A stretch of DNA of 35,848 nucleotides from Betaproteobacteria bacterium. Its GTDB lineage: Bacteria > Pseudomonadota > Gammaproteobacteria > Burkholderiales > Burkholderiaceae. Shown one piece after another: positions 17,420 to 25,599 of the stretch. The notes beneath the pieces were generated by a model. The model was given only the letters and a program-made list of their open reading frames with translations. It ran no database searches and was not told the origin of the DNA. The translations under genes were made by a program, and so were the position numbers. Location: positions 1 to 35,848 of the forward strand of contig VGIH01000006.1 in NCBI GenBank assembly GCA_016867965.1. Reading direction: 5' to 3'. The stretch's first letter is position 1, and every line of letters starts with the position of its first letter.

Positions 17420-19345
17420 TCACTTGTAGAGAACTTGCGGTAACCACAAGCCAATTTGGGGGAATGCATATAACAAGAAGATAGCAATGATTTGAATACC
17501 CATAAATGGCAGCATCCCCATGAAGATCTGATTTAAGGTGACGTGGGGTGGTGCAACGCCTTTTAAATAGAATGCCGACATCGCAACGGGGGGCGATAGG
17601 AAAGCCGTTTGTAGGTTCAGGGCAACTAAGAGACCAAAGAACAGCGGATTGATTCCAAAGTCATCGAGTAAGGGTACAAAGATCGGCATAAAAATCACAA
17701 TGATCTCGGTCCATTCCAAAGGCCAGCCCAATAAGAAAATAATGACTTGAGACAGAATCAAGAACTGCAGCGGGCTAAGACCTAAAGATAGAACCCATTT
17801 TTCAACTAAGTCTTGACCGCCAAGCAACGCAAAGGCTGCCGAGAAAATTGAGGAACCCACAAAGAGCCAGCACACCATCGCACCCGTCTTCGCCGTTAGG
17901 AAGACCGACTCTTTAATCACCGTCATATTGAGCTGCTTGTAGGCAGCAGCCAATATAAATCCGCCAATTGCGCCGACTGCCGCTGCTTCGGTAGGTGTTG
18001 CCAAACCAAAGACGATTGAGCCCAACACAAACAAAATTAAAACCGCAAGCGGAAAGAAAGAGCTCAAGAGCATCTTGAAGATTTCAAGACGCACCCAAGT
18101 GAGGAGGGCATAGTAAATCACCAAAATGGCGCCGAGAATACCGGTCATGATCCAGAACCACATCGGTGCATCCACGGGTTTTGGTGGTTCAGCAGCCGCT
18201 GCTGGCTCTGCAGGGCCCGAGGTCTTTGCTACTGGCTTTTCATCTTCAGCGCCTGGTGGCAGAGCCAGACCAGTTCCGCCACTATCTTTTTCAGTGCCAG
18301 GAGGTTCGCTAAGGCCGGTTGAACTTGAGCTACTTGAGTAATCACTACCACTACCCGCTTCGCCCATCGGAACCACATCCATGCTAATCACTTCGACTGG
18401 CTTGGTGGCTACTTGATAAATCGAGGCAGTAAAAGCAACAAAGACGACAAGTGGAATGAGAGCAATAACTAAAGCCTTCAGCATCTCTTTACCGCTGACA
18501 TTCACGTTACGCTTACCTTTAATACCAACAAATAAGGCAGGGATTACTTTTTGACTAATCTTCTCACCAAGCTCGGTATAGTTCATTGGCAGTGGTACCT
18601 TGCGCTCAGACTCAGCTAAAGGTGGCATGAGATTTCGTTTGAGTTTGGCCAAAATGATCACATAGCCAACATACAAACTGGCCAACATGATTCCTGGGAA
18701 AAATGCCCCCGCATACAACTGCACCACGGATACGCCAGCGGTAGCACCATAGACAATTAATAGGACTGATGGCGGAATCAAAATGCCGAGGCAGCCACCA
18801 GCTGTAATACATCCTGCTGAGACACGGGTGTCATACCCAGCTTTCAACATCGCAGGCAATGCTAAAAGACCCATTAAGGTCACCACGGCGCCCACAATAC
18901 CGGTTGCTGTTGCAAATACGGCGCAGGTAAAAATGGTTGCAACTGCTAGAGAGCCCGGTAAACGAACTAATGCGAGATGGAGTGATCGAAATAACTTTTC
19001 TATTAGATTGGCGCGTTCAACCAAATAGCCCATGAACACAAAGAGTGGAATAGAAATCAGCACATCATTGGTCATGACTGCGTAGGCACGCTGCACCATG
19101 AGGGATAAGGTATTTTGCAGAGCTAAATCAGGATTTTGAAAGCTGTAAGCAAAAAACGTAAAGATCATGCCCATACCCATTAAGGTAAAGGCAGTAGGGA
19201 AGCCTAGCATGATGGCAACCACGACAAGGGAGAGCATTAATAAGCCAATATGCCCACTCTGAATATTGCCCCACGGCATTAAAACGATGGTCAATAAGAC
19301 CACCAATGCCATGATAGAAAAACCAAATAGGAGTTCTTTACGCAT
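17420..19345 (-). CDS. TRAP transporter large permease (DctM type) with a disordered insert
   Basis: 641 residues. DctM is the ion-coupled permease of tripartite ATP-independent periplasmic transporters, moving a solute delivered by the binding protein with Na+ or H+. There are about 12 or more hydrophobic segments. Family motifs include SIPLFVFMGYLVERANL, AVFATATGIVGAVVTLMGLLALPAML, GCLGILIPPSVLLIVYGA, FGLATPTEAAAVGAIGG and LNLQTAFLSPPVAMSAFYL. Typical DctM proteins have about 430 residues. This one carries a long middle region, including a Ser-, Gly-, Pro- and Ala-rich acidic stretch at about 320-393 between membrane segments. The enlarged form resembles the FcbT/mannitol-chloroaromatic branch of TRAP permeases, but that link is a recollection of family type only. 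It is last in the dctP-dctQ-dctM operon, before a terminator. Confidence 0.9.
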   Translation of the reverse strand: MRKELLFGFSIMALVVLLTIVLMPWGNIQSGHIGLLMLSLVVVAIMLGFPTAFTLMGMGMIFTFFAYSFQNPDLALQNTLSLMVQRAYAVMTNDVLISIPLFVFMGYLVERANLIEKLFRSLHLALVRLPGSLAVATIFTCAVFATATGIVGAVVTLMGLLALPAMLKAGYDTRVSAGCITAGGCLGILIPPSVLLIVYGATAGVSVVQLYAGAFFPGIMLASLYVGYVIILAKLKRNLMPPLAESERKVPLPMNYTELGEKISQKVIPALFVGIKGKRNVNVSGKEMLKALVIALIPLVVFVAFTASIYQVATKPVEVISMDVVPMGEAGSGSDYSSSSSSTGLSEPPGTEKDSGGTGLALPPGAEDEKPVAKTSGPAEPAAAAEPPKPVDAPMWFWIMTGILGAILVIYYALLTWVRLEIFKMLLSSFFPLAVLILFVLGSIVFGLATPTEAAAVGAIGGFILAAAYKQLNMTVIKESVFLTAKTGAMVCWLFVGSSIFSAAFALLGGQDLVEKWVLSLGLSPLQFLILSQVIIFLLGWPLEWTEIIVIFMPIFVPLLDDFGINPLFFGLLVALNLQTAFLSPPVAMSAFYLKGVAPPHVTLNQIFMGMLPFMGIQIIAIFLLYAFPQIGLWLPQVLYK

Positions 19346-19350
19346 AATGA

Positions 19351-19926
19351 TTATTCCTTATCCTTGCCAACCATGGCTTTGAGGGCGTCAACGTCGACTT
19401 CCTCAACGTCTTGTTCGCGGGAAGGCCATTCACCCTCGCGGATGCAAACCACGCAACGTAAAATCTCAACGATGCCTTGCATTAAAAGAACCAATCCGGC
19501 AATCGGAATAATCGTTTTAAAGGGGTAAAGCGGAGGGCCGTCGGCCGTAATCGAAGAGTGCTCCAAAATTCGCCAAGAGTCAGCGGCATAACCATAACCA
19601 GCGTAGGCAAGCGCAATCACTCCGGGAATGAAGAAAACAATGTAAAGAATGAGATCAAAAATCGCTTGGGTACGGGGCTTTAAAAAGCCATACAAAATGT
19701 CGCCACGAACATGACCATTTTTTGCCAAGGTGTATGCACCTGCCATCATGAACATGGTGCCGTACATCATGATTTGAGCATCAAAAGCCCATGCATGCGG
19801 ACTATTAAGTACATATCGAGAAAACACCTCAAAACCGATGAGGGCAGTAAGCCCAACCACCAACCAAGAGAAACAATGGCCGATAAATGTAGAAACTTTA
19901 TCAACGGTTAAAAAAAGGTTTTGCAT
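19351..19926 (-). CDS. TRAP transporter small permease (DctQ type)
   Basis: 191 residues with four hydrophobic segments (about 14-35, 45-65, 88-110 and 135-160), the normal topology for DctQ, which pairs with DctM in the inner membrane. The signature FSRYVLNSPHAWAFDAQIMMYGTMFMMAGAYTLAKNGHVRGDILY is characteristic. The C-terminal 40 residues are a charged cytoplasmic tail. It ends five bases before the dctM start, so the two are coupled. A long stem-loop separates it from dctP upstream. Confidence 0.92.
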   Translation of the reverse strand: MQNLFLTVDKVSTFIGHCFSWLVVGLTALIGFEVFSRYVLNSPHAWAFDAQIMMYGTMFMMAGAYTLAKNGHVRGDILYGFLKPRTQAIFDLILYIVFFIPGVIALAYAGYGYAADSWRILEHSSITADGPPLYPFKTIIPIAGLVLLMQGIVEILRCVVCIREGEWPSREQDVEEVDVDALKAMVGKDKE

Positions 19927-19953
19927 GGCTACACCTACGATTTAGATATAAGA

Positions 19954-19984
19954 AATGGGATGGTTATTTGTTAACCATCCCATT
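19954..19984 (-). promoter_or_regulatory. Intercistronic stem-loop between dctP and dctQ
   Basis: AATGGGATGGTTA (19954-19966) and TAACCATCCCATT (19972-19984) form a perfect 13-bp stem with a five-base loop. There is no strong T-run after it on the minus strand. A smaller repeat (CCGGT/ACCGG, about 19998-20018) lies just after the dctP stop. Such hairpins commonly protect the upstream message and lower downstream expression, making binding protein more abundant than permease. Confidence 0.7.
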
Positions 19985-20034
19985 GAGTTACAGCAAACCG
20001 GTATTCTAACAAAACCGGCTAAGTTGTTGCTATC

Positions 20035-21180
20035 TTAAGCCTTCTTTGCAGGAGCTGCTGGCTGGCCAAAGTAGTGGTCATAGGCCATGCGGCGCTGAAC
20101 GTTGGTGTCCAGATCCCACTTCACGGCACGCTTAGCGAACGCCTTCTGTGAGTCAACAATCTTCTTAAAGAGTGGGTTCTCTGCAGCTTTCTTGGCTACC
20201 ACCTCGTCAAACACCTTCAACTGAGCACGCAACACTGAGTCAGGGGTCTTGAAGAATCTGACACCTTGCTTAGCTTGCATCTCCTCATAAGCAGAAGAGT
20301 AGCGATCGACAGCCTTCCAGGACATATCAGCAGAAGAGGCCTCTACGGCATAGTCAAGGATGTTGCGCAGTTTCGCAGGCATCGCGTTGTACTTGGTGCC
20401 ATTAAAGAGGATCTCAAACTGCTCAGCATTCTGGTGATAGCTTTGCAACATGCAGACCTTGGATACGTCTGGGAAGCCCAACTGACGATCGGAGGAGGCA
20501 TTGTTGAACTCCGCTGCATCAAGAAGACCACGATCCATCGCAGGAATAATTTCCCCACCAGGAAGCGCGTTGACTGATACACCCATGGCTGTGAACATGT
20601 CAATCGAAATACCGACGGTACGGTACTTGAGACCTTTCATGTCCTCAATTTTGGTAACAGGCTTCTTGAACCAGCCTAGAGGCTGGGTAGGCATTGGGCC
20701 GTATACATAGGATTTGACGTTGGCGCCAACTACTTTATAGAGCTCATCGAGTAGCTCTTTGCCGCCGCCGTATTTGTGCCATGAAAGGAGCATGTTGGCA
20801 TCCATACCGAAGGATGGGCCTGATCCCCATAGGGCAAGCGCAGGATTCTTTCCGTAGTGATAAACAACCACACCATGACCGCCGTCCAAGGTGCCTTTAG
20901 AAACAGCATCCAATAGACCAAAAGCAGGAACCACTGCACCAGCAGGCAGAACTTCAATTCTGAGTTCGCCACCGGTCATGTCGTTCACTTTCTTTGCGAA
21001 GTCGAGTGCGTACTCGTGGAAGATATCCTTCGCTGGCCATGTGGACTGGAAGCGCAATGTTTGTGGCGCTGCCTGACCTTTAGAAATCATTGGGAAGCTA
21101 AGAGCAGCTGCTCCGGCGCTACCGACTGCTGCACCTTTCAAAAATTTACGACGTGGTGCTTGTTTTTTGGTTTCGGACAT
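20035..21180 (-). CDS. TRAP transporter solute-binding protein (DctP/TakP-like), Tat-exported
   Basis: 381 residues. This periplasmic protein captures the solute for the TRAP permease. The first 38 residues are a twin-arginine signal (P-R-R-K-F-L-K at 9-15, then a hydrophobic Ala/Gly run and a cut near GQA), so it is exported folded by Tat. The body matches the TakP/FcbT branch: LRFQSTWPAKDIFHEYALDFAKKVNDMTGG, the ligand-Arg region GLKYRTVGISIDMFTAMG, and GGEIIPAMDRGLLDAAEFNNASSD. Members of this branch bind 2-oxo acids or other small carboxylates; the exact ligand is not deducible. An AGGAG ribosome-binding site precedes the ATG. It heads the operon and has its own promoter region at 21181-21415, in which I see no clear consensus promoter. 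Confidence 0.9.
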   Translation of the reverse strand: MSETKKQAPRRKFLKGAAVGSAGAAALSFPMISKGQAAPQTLRFQSTWPAKDIFHEYALDFAKKVNDMTGGELRIEVLPAGAVVPAFGLLDAVSKGTLDGGHGVVVYHYGKNPALALWGSGPSFGMDANMLLSWHKYGGGKELLDELYKVVGANVKSYVYGPMPTQPLGWFKKPVTKIEDMKGLKYRTVGISIDMFTAMGVSVNALPGGEIIPAMDRGLLDAAEFNNASSDRQLGFPDVSKVCMLQSYHQNAEQFEILFNGTKYNAMPAKLRNILDYAVEASSADMSWKAVDRYSSAYEEMQAKQGVRFFKTPDSVLRAQLKVFDEVVAKKAAENPLFKKIVDSQKAFAKRAVKWDLDTNVQRRMAYDHYFGQPAAPAKKA

Positions 21181-21415
21181 TCATATCTCCTGGTTAATAT
21201 CAATTTAATACTGCGTGTAAAGCAGAAGGAAATTGTAGGATTATTGGAGGAAATGAGATATGGGGTAAACCCTTTGTTTGCATGGCTTCATGGTTATTTA
21301 AAAAGGGGTGTCTGGCTAGGTGCTTCAATGTGCTCGTGATACGATTTAACATTGTCCTCATTGTTGCAACGCGTCACCATGCGTAAAGTTTTTATTACAA
21401 TGTCGGATTGCGTTT

Positions 21416-21505
21416 GCCCGAGTGGTGAAATCGGTAGACACAGCAGATTTAAAATCTGCCGCTCATAAAAAGGGCGTGCCGGTTCGATTCCGGCCTCGGG
21501 CACCA
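21416..21505 (+). tRNA. tRNA-Leu (anticodon TAA)
   Basis: The acceptor stem GCCCGAG (21416-21422) pairs with CTCGGGC (21495-21501). The anticodon stem-loop reads CAGATT-TAA-AATCTG. A long variable arm (class II tRNA), the T-arm GGTTCGATTCC, discriminator A and encoded CCA (21503-21505) follow. TACAAT (21396-21401) is a plausible -10 box. Only one base separates its 3' end from the stop of the convergent gene. Confidence 0.97.
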
Positions 21506-21506
21506 G

Positions 21507-22265
21507 TCATGGATTGCGTACGCAGCGAAATCCGATGTAGACCACCACGGTATTTTCTGGCTTGGTGGCCACATTACCCTCCATTTGTTGCTCAGGACCA
21601 TACCACCACGATGCCCCACGGGTAATGCGCTCACTGTTAACTTTAGTTGACGTCCATTCCCATACATTGCCACCCATATCAAAGAGCCCATTGACTCCCG
21701 GTTTAGTGGTGCTAGCAGCGACATGACCATCGCCACGTAGCAAACTTCCCGCCGGAGCCAAGCCTTTGTAGTTCCCACAGGCTGAACTTAGACAATGGGA
21801 AGCTTTGGGGGTACTACCGTTTGGGTAGGGATAGCGTTGCCCTCGCTGAAAACCTGCCGGCGGGGATTTGCGTTGCTCTACGAATGCTGCCTCGACCCAT
21901 TCTTTATCGGTGGGCAAGCGTTTTCCAAAGAATTCGCAGATCGATTGAGCCTCAAAGGCATTGAGGTGAACGGCTGGTTCATTATCTCCAGCTGCCACAC
22001 CGTAAGGTGTTCGCCAAGTCCACCCAGGTTTTTTCACAAAACCTAATTCATAGGAGGTGCCACCCCCAGCCTTCTCTGCCGCACTTTGAAATCCAGTCGC
22101 AGCGGCATACCGTTTGACTTCGCCAATCGTCATCTCATATTGATCCCAGAGAACACCGTGTACCTCAAGGCTGGGAATGGTTGATTTCACTGACTGAGCT
22201 TGTAGATGAAAACTAAAGGTCAGGAATGAAAATATGCAAATTTTGCTAATTGTGAGAATATTCAT
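21507..22265 (-). CDS. Secreted SUMF1/formylglycine-generating-fold protein
   Basis: 252 residues with a signal peptide (1 to about 23, cut near LQA-QS). The body has the C-type-lectin-like SUMF1 fold: YEMTIGEVKRYAAATG, EPAVHLNAFEAQSICEFFGKRLPTDKEWVEAA, GLFDMGGNVWEWTS, ITRGASWW and GFRCVRNP. True formylglycine-generating enzymes have two active-site Cys shortly after the RGGSW segment. Here the sequence is RGASWWYGPEQQMEGN, with none. A sulfatase-activating role is therefore unlikely, and a binding or structural role in the periplasm is more plausible. No sulfatase gene is nearby. It converges on tRNA-Leu and diverges from the phospholipase D-like gene. Confidence 0.8.
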   Translation of the reverse strand: MNILTISKICIFSFLTFSFHLQAQSVKSTIPSLEVHGVLWDQYEMTIGEVKRYAAATGFQSAAEKAGGGTSYELGFVKKPGWTWRTPYGVAAGDNEPAVHLNAFEAQSICEFFGKRLPTDKEWVEAAFVEQRKSPPAGFQRGQRYPYPNGSTPKASHCLSSACGNYKGLAPAGSLLRGDGHVAASTTKPGVNGLFDMGGNVWEWTSTKVNSERITRGASWWYGPEQQMEGNVATKPENTVVVYIGFRCVRNP

Positions 22266-22271
22266 ACAAGT

Positions 22272-22297
22272 TTGTTAACCTAGATTTTGATTAACAA
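22272..22297. promoter_or_regulatory. Inverted repeat in the divergent promoter region
   Basis: TTGTTAA (22272-22278) and TTAACAA (22291-22297) are perfect inverted copies spaced by 12 bases, within the 89-base gap between two divergent secreted-protein genes. It may be an operator shared by both. The region is AT-rich, so chance is a real alternative. Confidence 0.3.
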
Positions 22298-22354
22298 TCA
22301 TTTTTGCTGAATTTCAATTCTTTTGCACAGTGAAATTAACGAGCAACCCGGCCC

Positions 22355-22951
22355 ATGAATAAATCCATTCTTTTTCTTGTTAGCACGTTCTTCCTAGCGC
22401 AAAGCGTTTTGGCTAATCCTGAGCCATCTAAAATTACCCGAGAGATAGCAAAAGGCGATGCGCCTATGACTGCGGAGGTGCTTGCGGTCTTTTTTACGCC
22501 TCCGACTGGGGCAGCGCGCGGGTTAATTCGTTATCTAGATGGCGCCAAGAAAAGTATTCAGGTGATGGCCTATAGTTTTACTTATCTTGAGATCGCTGAT
22601 GCGCTTGCCAGGGCGGCCAAACGGGGCGTGGATGTGCAGGTGATTCAGGATGGCCCAACCGCCGCGAATAATTTTGACGTGGTCCCAGTTTTATTAAAAG
22701 GCGGCGTCTCGGTCCGGGGCAATAAAGCGCATCGTATTTTTCATCATAAGGTGATGATCATTGATAGCGATATTGTGGTGACTGGAAGTTATAACTTCAC
22801 CAATAGTGCTGAGAAAAGCAACGCCGAGAATATGATTATTTTGCGCTCAACACCATTAGCGCAGCAGTATTACAAAAACTTTATTTCGCATTGGGAGCGC
22901 AGTTACCCAATTACTACGCCGCCTGAGCGCAAGACAGCCAAACCCAATTAA
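22355..22951 (+). CDS. Secreted phospholipase D-like (Nuc-type) protein, single HKD motif
   Basis: 198 residues with a signal peptide (1-20, cut after VLA). The catalytic HKD motif is H-H-K-V-M-I-I-D followed by GSYNFTNSAEKSNAEN, typical of the small PLD nucleases (Nuc family). These act as dimers, with one motif from each chain, and cut DNA or RNA without a metal. The preceding segment (GLIRYLDGAKKSIQVMAYSFTYLEIADALARAAKRGVDVQVIQD) is also standard. Length fits the family. Periplasmic nucleic-acid salvage or conjugal-DNA defence are possible roles, both inferred. The stop overlaps the exbD stop in TTAA (22948-22951). Confidence 0.87.
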   Translation: MNKSILFLVSTFFLAQSVLANPEPSKITREIAKGDAPMTAEVLAVFFTPPTGAARGLIRYLDGAKKSIQVMAYSFTYLEIADALARAAKRGVDVQVIQDGPTAANNFDVVPVLLKGGVSVRGNKAHRIFHHKVMIIDSDIVVTGSYNFTNSAEKSNAENMIILRSTPLAQQYYKNFISHWERSYPITTPPERKTAKPN

Positions 22952-23364
22952 TCAGGCTCAGTTACAAATCCTAATTTTGTTAAGCCTGCACGCCGAGACG
23001 CGGCTAGCACCTGAGCAACTGCATCGTAGCGAACAGATTTATCAGCCCGTAAGTTAATCTCAGGCTGTGGATCTTTCTTGGCCGCTTTATCTGCATATGC
23101 GGAGAAGGTGGCTAAATCGATAGGTGTGCTATTCCAAAAGATTTGGCCCTTCCCATCAATCGTTAATTGAACCGATTCAGGTTTTATCTCATTGCGAACG
23201 CTATTGGCTTTGGGCAGTTCGACCTTCACTGCTTGCTGGACCACGGGCAGGGTGATCATAAAAATAATCAGCAAAACTAACATGACATCCACCATCGGGG
23301 TCATGTTGATCTCAGCCATCAGGCCATCTTCGTGTTGATCGTTTGAGGGATTGCTAAAGGACAT
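22948..23364 (-). CDS. exbD: ExbD/TolR-family energy-transducing protein
   Basis: 138 residues. ExbD forms the ion-driven motor with ExbB that powers TonB. One membrane segment (about 22-45) carries the essential Asp26 in INMTPMVDVMLVLLIIFM; a periplasmic domain follows. It is the last gene of tonB-exbB-exbD, two bases after exbB. TolR is an alternative for this family, but the directly linked tonB and the absence of tolA, tolB or pal support ExbD. Confidence 0.9.
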   Translation of the reverse strand: MSFSNPSNDQHEDGLMAEINMTPMVDVMLVLLIIFMITLPVVQQAVKVELPKANSVRNEIKPESVQLTIDGKGQIFWNSTPIDLATFSAYADKAAKKDPQPEINLRADKSVRYDAVAQVLAASRRAGLTKLGFVTEPD

Positions 23365-23366
23365 GA

Positions 23367-24059
23367 TTAATCTTTCTGGGCAACGCGTGCGCCAGTCACA
23401 AAGTAGGCCAAGAGATCATTGGCAAAGCGATTGAGGTCTGCAACCACTGAGCGATTCGAGCGATTGATAGTGTTATAGCCAAGTACGGCTGGAATGGCAA
23501 CCGCGAGACCAAACGCGGTCATGATCAGTGCCTCACCAATGGGACCGGCGACTTGATCAATCTGTGCACTACCAGAGCTACTAATTGCAATCAGGGCGTG
23601 ATAGATCCCCCAGACCGTACCGAATAAACCGATAAATGGTGCAGTTGCACCAGTCGACGCTAAAAACGTTAATCCTTTTTGCAATTGAGCAGTTGAGGAG
23701 TCGACCCCATTTTTTAAACTACGCGCCATCCATTCGGAGTAGTTGAGCGTTTGAAAGAGTTCGCGATGACTAGCGCTTTGGTTCTGATGATGAGCCGAAG
23801 CTTCATGACTAGTCCTTGCAACCATAAAAAAGGGATTCATTGCTTGATTGCTTAAGTGACTGAGTCCCTCATCAAAAGAGCGGGCTCGCCAAAAAGAATC
23901 CAGTTCACTTTTAAGGCGTTTGATATTGCGTAAGCCCCACAAGCGACTGATCAAAATCACCCAGGTCACAATCGACATCAACAAAAGTAAAAGAGCAACA
24001 AAATGAGTGACGAAGTCCCCCTGGGTCCAAAGGTGGTGAAGGCCAAATGCATTGTTCAT
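23367..24059 (-). CDS. exbB: ExbB/MotA/TolQ-family proton channel protein
   Basis: 230 residues with three membrane segments: near residues 15-37, then the conserved pair around GATAPFIGLFGTVWGIYHAL and TAFGLAVAIPAVLGYNTINR. ExbB pentamers conduct protons around an ExbD dimer and drive TonB. The long cytoplasmic part lies between segments one and two. It sits one base after tonB and two before exbD, so the trio is one translation unit. Confidence 0.92.
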   Translation of the reverse strand: MNNAFGLHHLWTQGDFVTHFVALLLLLMSIVTWVILISRLWGLRNIKRLKSELDSFWRARSFDEGLSHLSNQAMNPFFMVARTSHEASAHHQNQSASHRELFQTLNYSEWMARSLKNGVDSSTAQLQKGLTFLASTGATAPFIGLFGTVWGIYHALIAISSSGSAQIDQVAGPIGEALIMTAFGLAVAIPAVLGYNTINRSNRSVVADLNRFANDLLAYFVTGARVAQKD

Positions 24060-24060
24060 A

Positions 24061-24783
24061 TTAGGGACTCTTTAGGTTGAATTTAATTAATAGGTTAGTT
24101 GAGATTTTAGTGGGACTACCGTTGATGGTGTAGGGTTTAAATCGATACCGCTTCCCAATTTCCATCGCCGCCCGATCAAGCCTTGGGTAGGAACTCGACT
24201 GTAATAATCGCGCTTCCTCCACTTCACCAGACTCGCTAATGATGAGCCTGACCACCACTTCGCCTTGTTCGCCCGCACGCTTTGAGAATGAAGGGTAATA
24301 CGGATCTGCATCGGGCTGGTAGACCACCACTAATTTCCCAATATCCGTTTGGATGGGGGTGCCACTAATTCCACCACCACCGGTAGGCGGGGCAACGCTA
24401 GCATTTTGCGTACTTTCACTGGGTTTGGCGGTCGCAGTTTCTGTCGGGGCTGCAGTCTTTTGTGCTGGCGTTGGATTTGGTGCGGGAGCAAGGGATTTTT
24501 CTGGTTTTTTAGGTTCAGGTTTGGGTGTTGGTCTGGGTGCTTCAACTGCCGGCTTTGGGGCGGGGGGCGTCGCCGCCTTCGCTGGCGCCTGCGGAGCCTC
24601 TGGGGCCACGAGATTTGCCATCACCCGTTCATCATTTTGATAATCCGGTGGCTTTGGGCTTAAACCAAATTGAAAGGGAATAATTAAGGATAAATGCGCA
24701 AGAACCACCAGCGCGATGATGATGCCCTCATCCCGGGAGAAGGGGAGGCGCCATTGTCTGGAACTAGCAAGGACCATGCTCAA
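24061..24783 (-). CDS. tonB: TonB energy-transducing protein
   Basis: 240 residues. TonB spans the periplasm and passes ExbB/ExbD motor energy to outer-membrane receptors. It has one N-terminal membrane segment (about 20-40), a long Pro/Ala/Lys-rich spacer (about 62-130) that can span the periplasm, and a C-terminal TonB domain (about 155-240; YYPSFSKRAGEQGEVVVRLIISESGEVEEARLLQSS, then AAMEIGKRYRFKPYTING). Its ATG overlaps the end of murI by four bases. No TonB-dependent receptor is in the window, so the transported compound is unknown. Confidence 0.93.
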   Translation of the reverse strand: MSMVLASSRQWRLPFSRDEGIIIALVVLAHLSLIIPFQFGLSPKPPDYQNDERVMANLVAPEAPQAPAKAATPPAPKPAVEAPRPTPKPEPKKPEKSLAPAPNPTPAQKTAAPTETATAKPSESTQNASVAPPTGGGGISGTPIQTDIGKLVVVYQPDADPYYPSFSKRAGEQGEVVVRLIISESGEVEEARLLQSSSYPRLDRAAMEIGKRYRFKPYTINGSPTKISTNLLIKFNLKSP

Positions 24784-25577
24784 ATCATCAATGATTGGTT
24801 GTTGATGCTGCGGTGTGACAGGGGAGTTTGCAATAAGCGCTCTGCCATCGCCTGTAATGTATCCCCATTCGCAGTGCTCAGCAAGCTTAATGACATGATC
24901 CCTGTCTCATTGGCTAGGCCATGCTGCTCAAGTTGCCGACCCAGTTGACGAACCACGGCATCGCTTGTATCCACGATGGTGATTGATGCACCAATGAGCT
25001 CCCTAATATGATTTTTCAAAAAAGGGTAATGCGTGCAACCCAGAACCAGGGTATCTGCCTGTGCCTCCACGATACCTTGCAGATGGGTTTGTAATAGAGT
25101 ACGCATCGCTGGAGATTCGATTTCTCCATTTTCAATTAGTGCTACCAAGCCGGCACCCGCTTGCTTAATAAAGCGACAGTGACTTGGTAATGCGGCCAAT
25201 AGTGCATTGAACTTATCGCTATTGAGGGTTGCCTCCGTAGCGAGTACACCCACAACGCCATTCTGGGATTGCATCGCCGCTGGTTTGATACCAGGCTCTA
25301 CGCCAATGACGGGTATCTGCAGCTCCGCGCGAATTTGGGCAATCGCTTCTGCAGTTGCGGTGTTGCATGCCACCACAATCGCATCGCAACCATGCTCGAC
25401 TAGGTAGCGGCACATGTGCAAGCTACGATTAGCAATCCAAGAGGCTGATTTTTCTCCGTAGGGCGCGTTGGCAGAATCGGCTAAATAAATGTAGTGATGC
25501 AAAGGCAATTGCTTGAGCGCCTCATCCAAAATAGATAGACCACCAACCCCAGAATCAAATACACCGATCGTTGCCAA
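24780..25577 (-). CDS. murI: Glutamate racemase
   Basis: 265 residues from a TTG start at 25577. MurI converts L-glutamate to the D-glutamate needed for peptidoglycan. Two catalytic cysteines are present: Cys71 in VVACNTATA and Cys181 in LGCTHYPFL. The FDSGVGGLS loop (Asp8, Ser9) and ADSANAPYG are also typical. No ATG is available near the conserved N-terminus, and the TTG start probably keeps expression modest. It follows fum by about 22 bases and overlaps tonB, so it is embedded in a mixed-function operon. Confidence 0.93.
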   Translation of the reverse strand: MATIGVFDSGVGGLSILDEALKQLPLHHYIYLADSANAPYGEKSASWIANRSLHMCRYLVEHGCDAIVVACNTATAEAIAQIRAELQIPVIGVEPGIKPAAMQSQNGVVGVLATEATLNSDKFNALLAALPSHCRFIKQAGAGLVALIENGEIESPAMRTLLQTHLQGIVEAQADTLVLGCTHYPFLKNHIRELIGASITIVDTSDAVVRQLGRQLEQHGLANETGIMSLSLLSTANGDTLQAMAERLLQTPLSHRSINNQSLMI

Positions 25578-25599
25578 CGTTGCTTACCAGTTTGATCCG

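Noticed and set aside
21181-21415. Hidden gene between dctP and tRNA-Leu
   Set aside because: The open frames here are short, lack ribosome-binding sites and run into the tRNA or dctP. The region is best read as the dctP and tRNA promoters.
24349-24663. Cys/Gly/Phe/Trp-rich plus-strand frames opposite tonB
   Set aside because: They are antisense artefacts of the Pro/Ala/Lys-rich TonB spacer.
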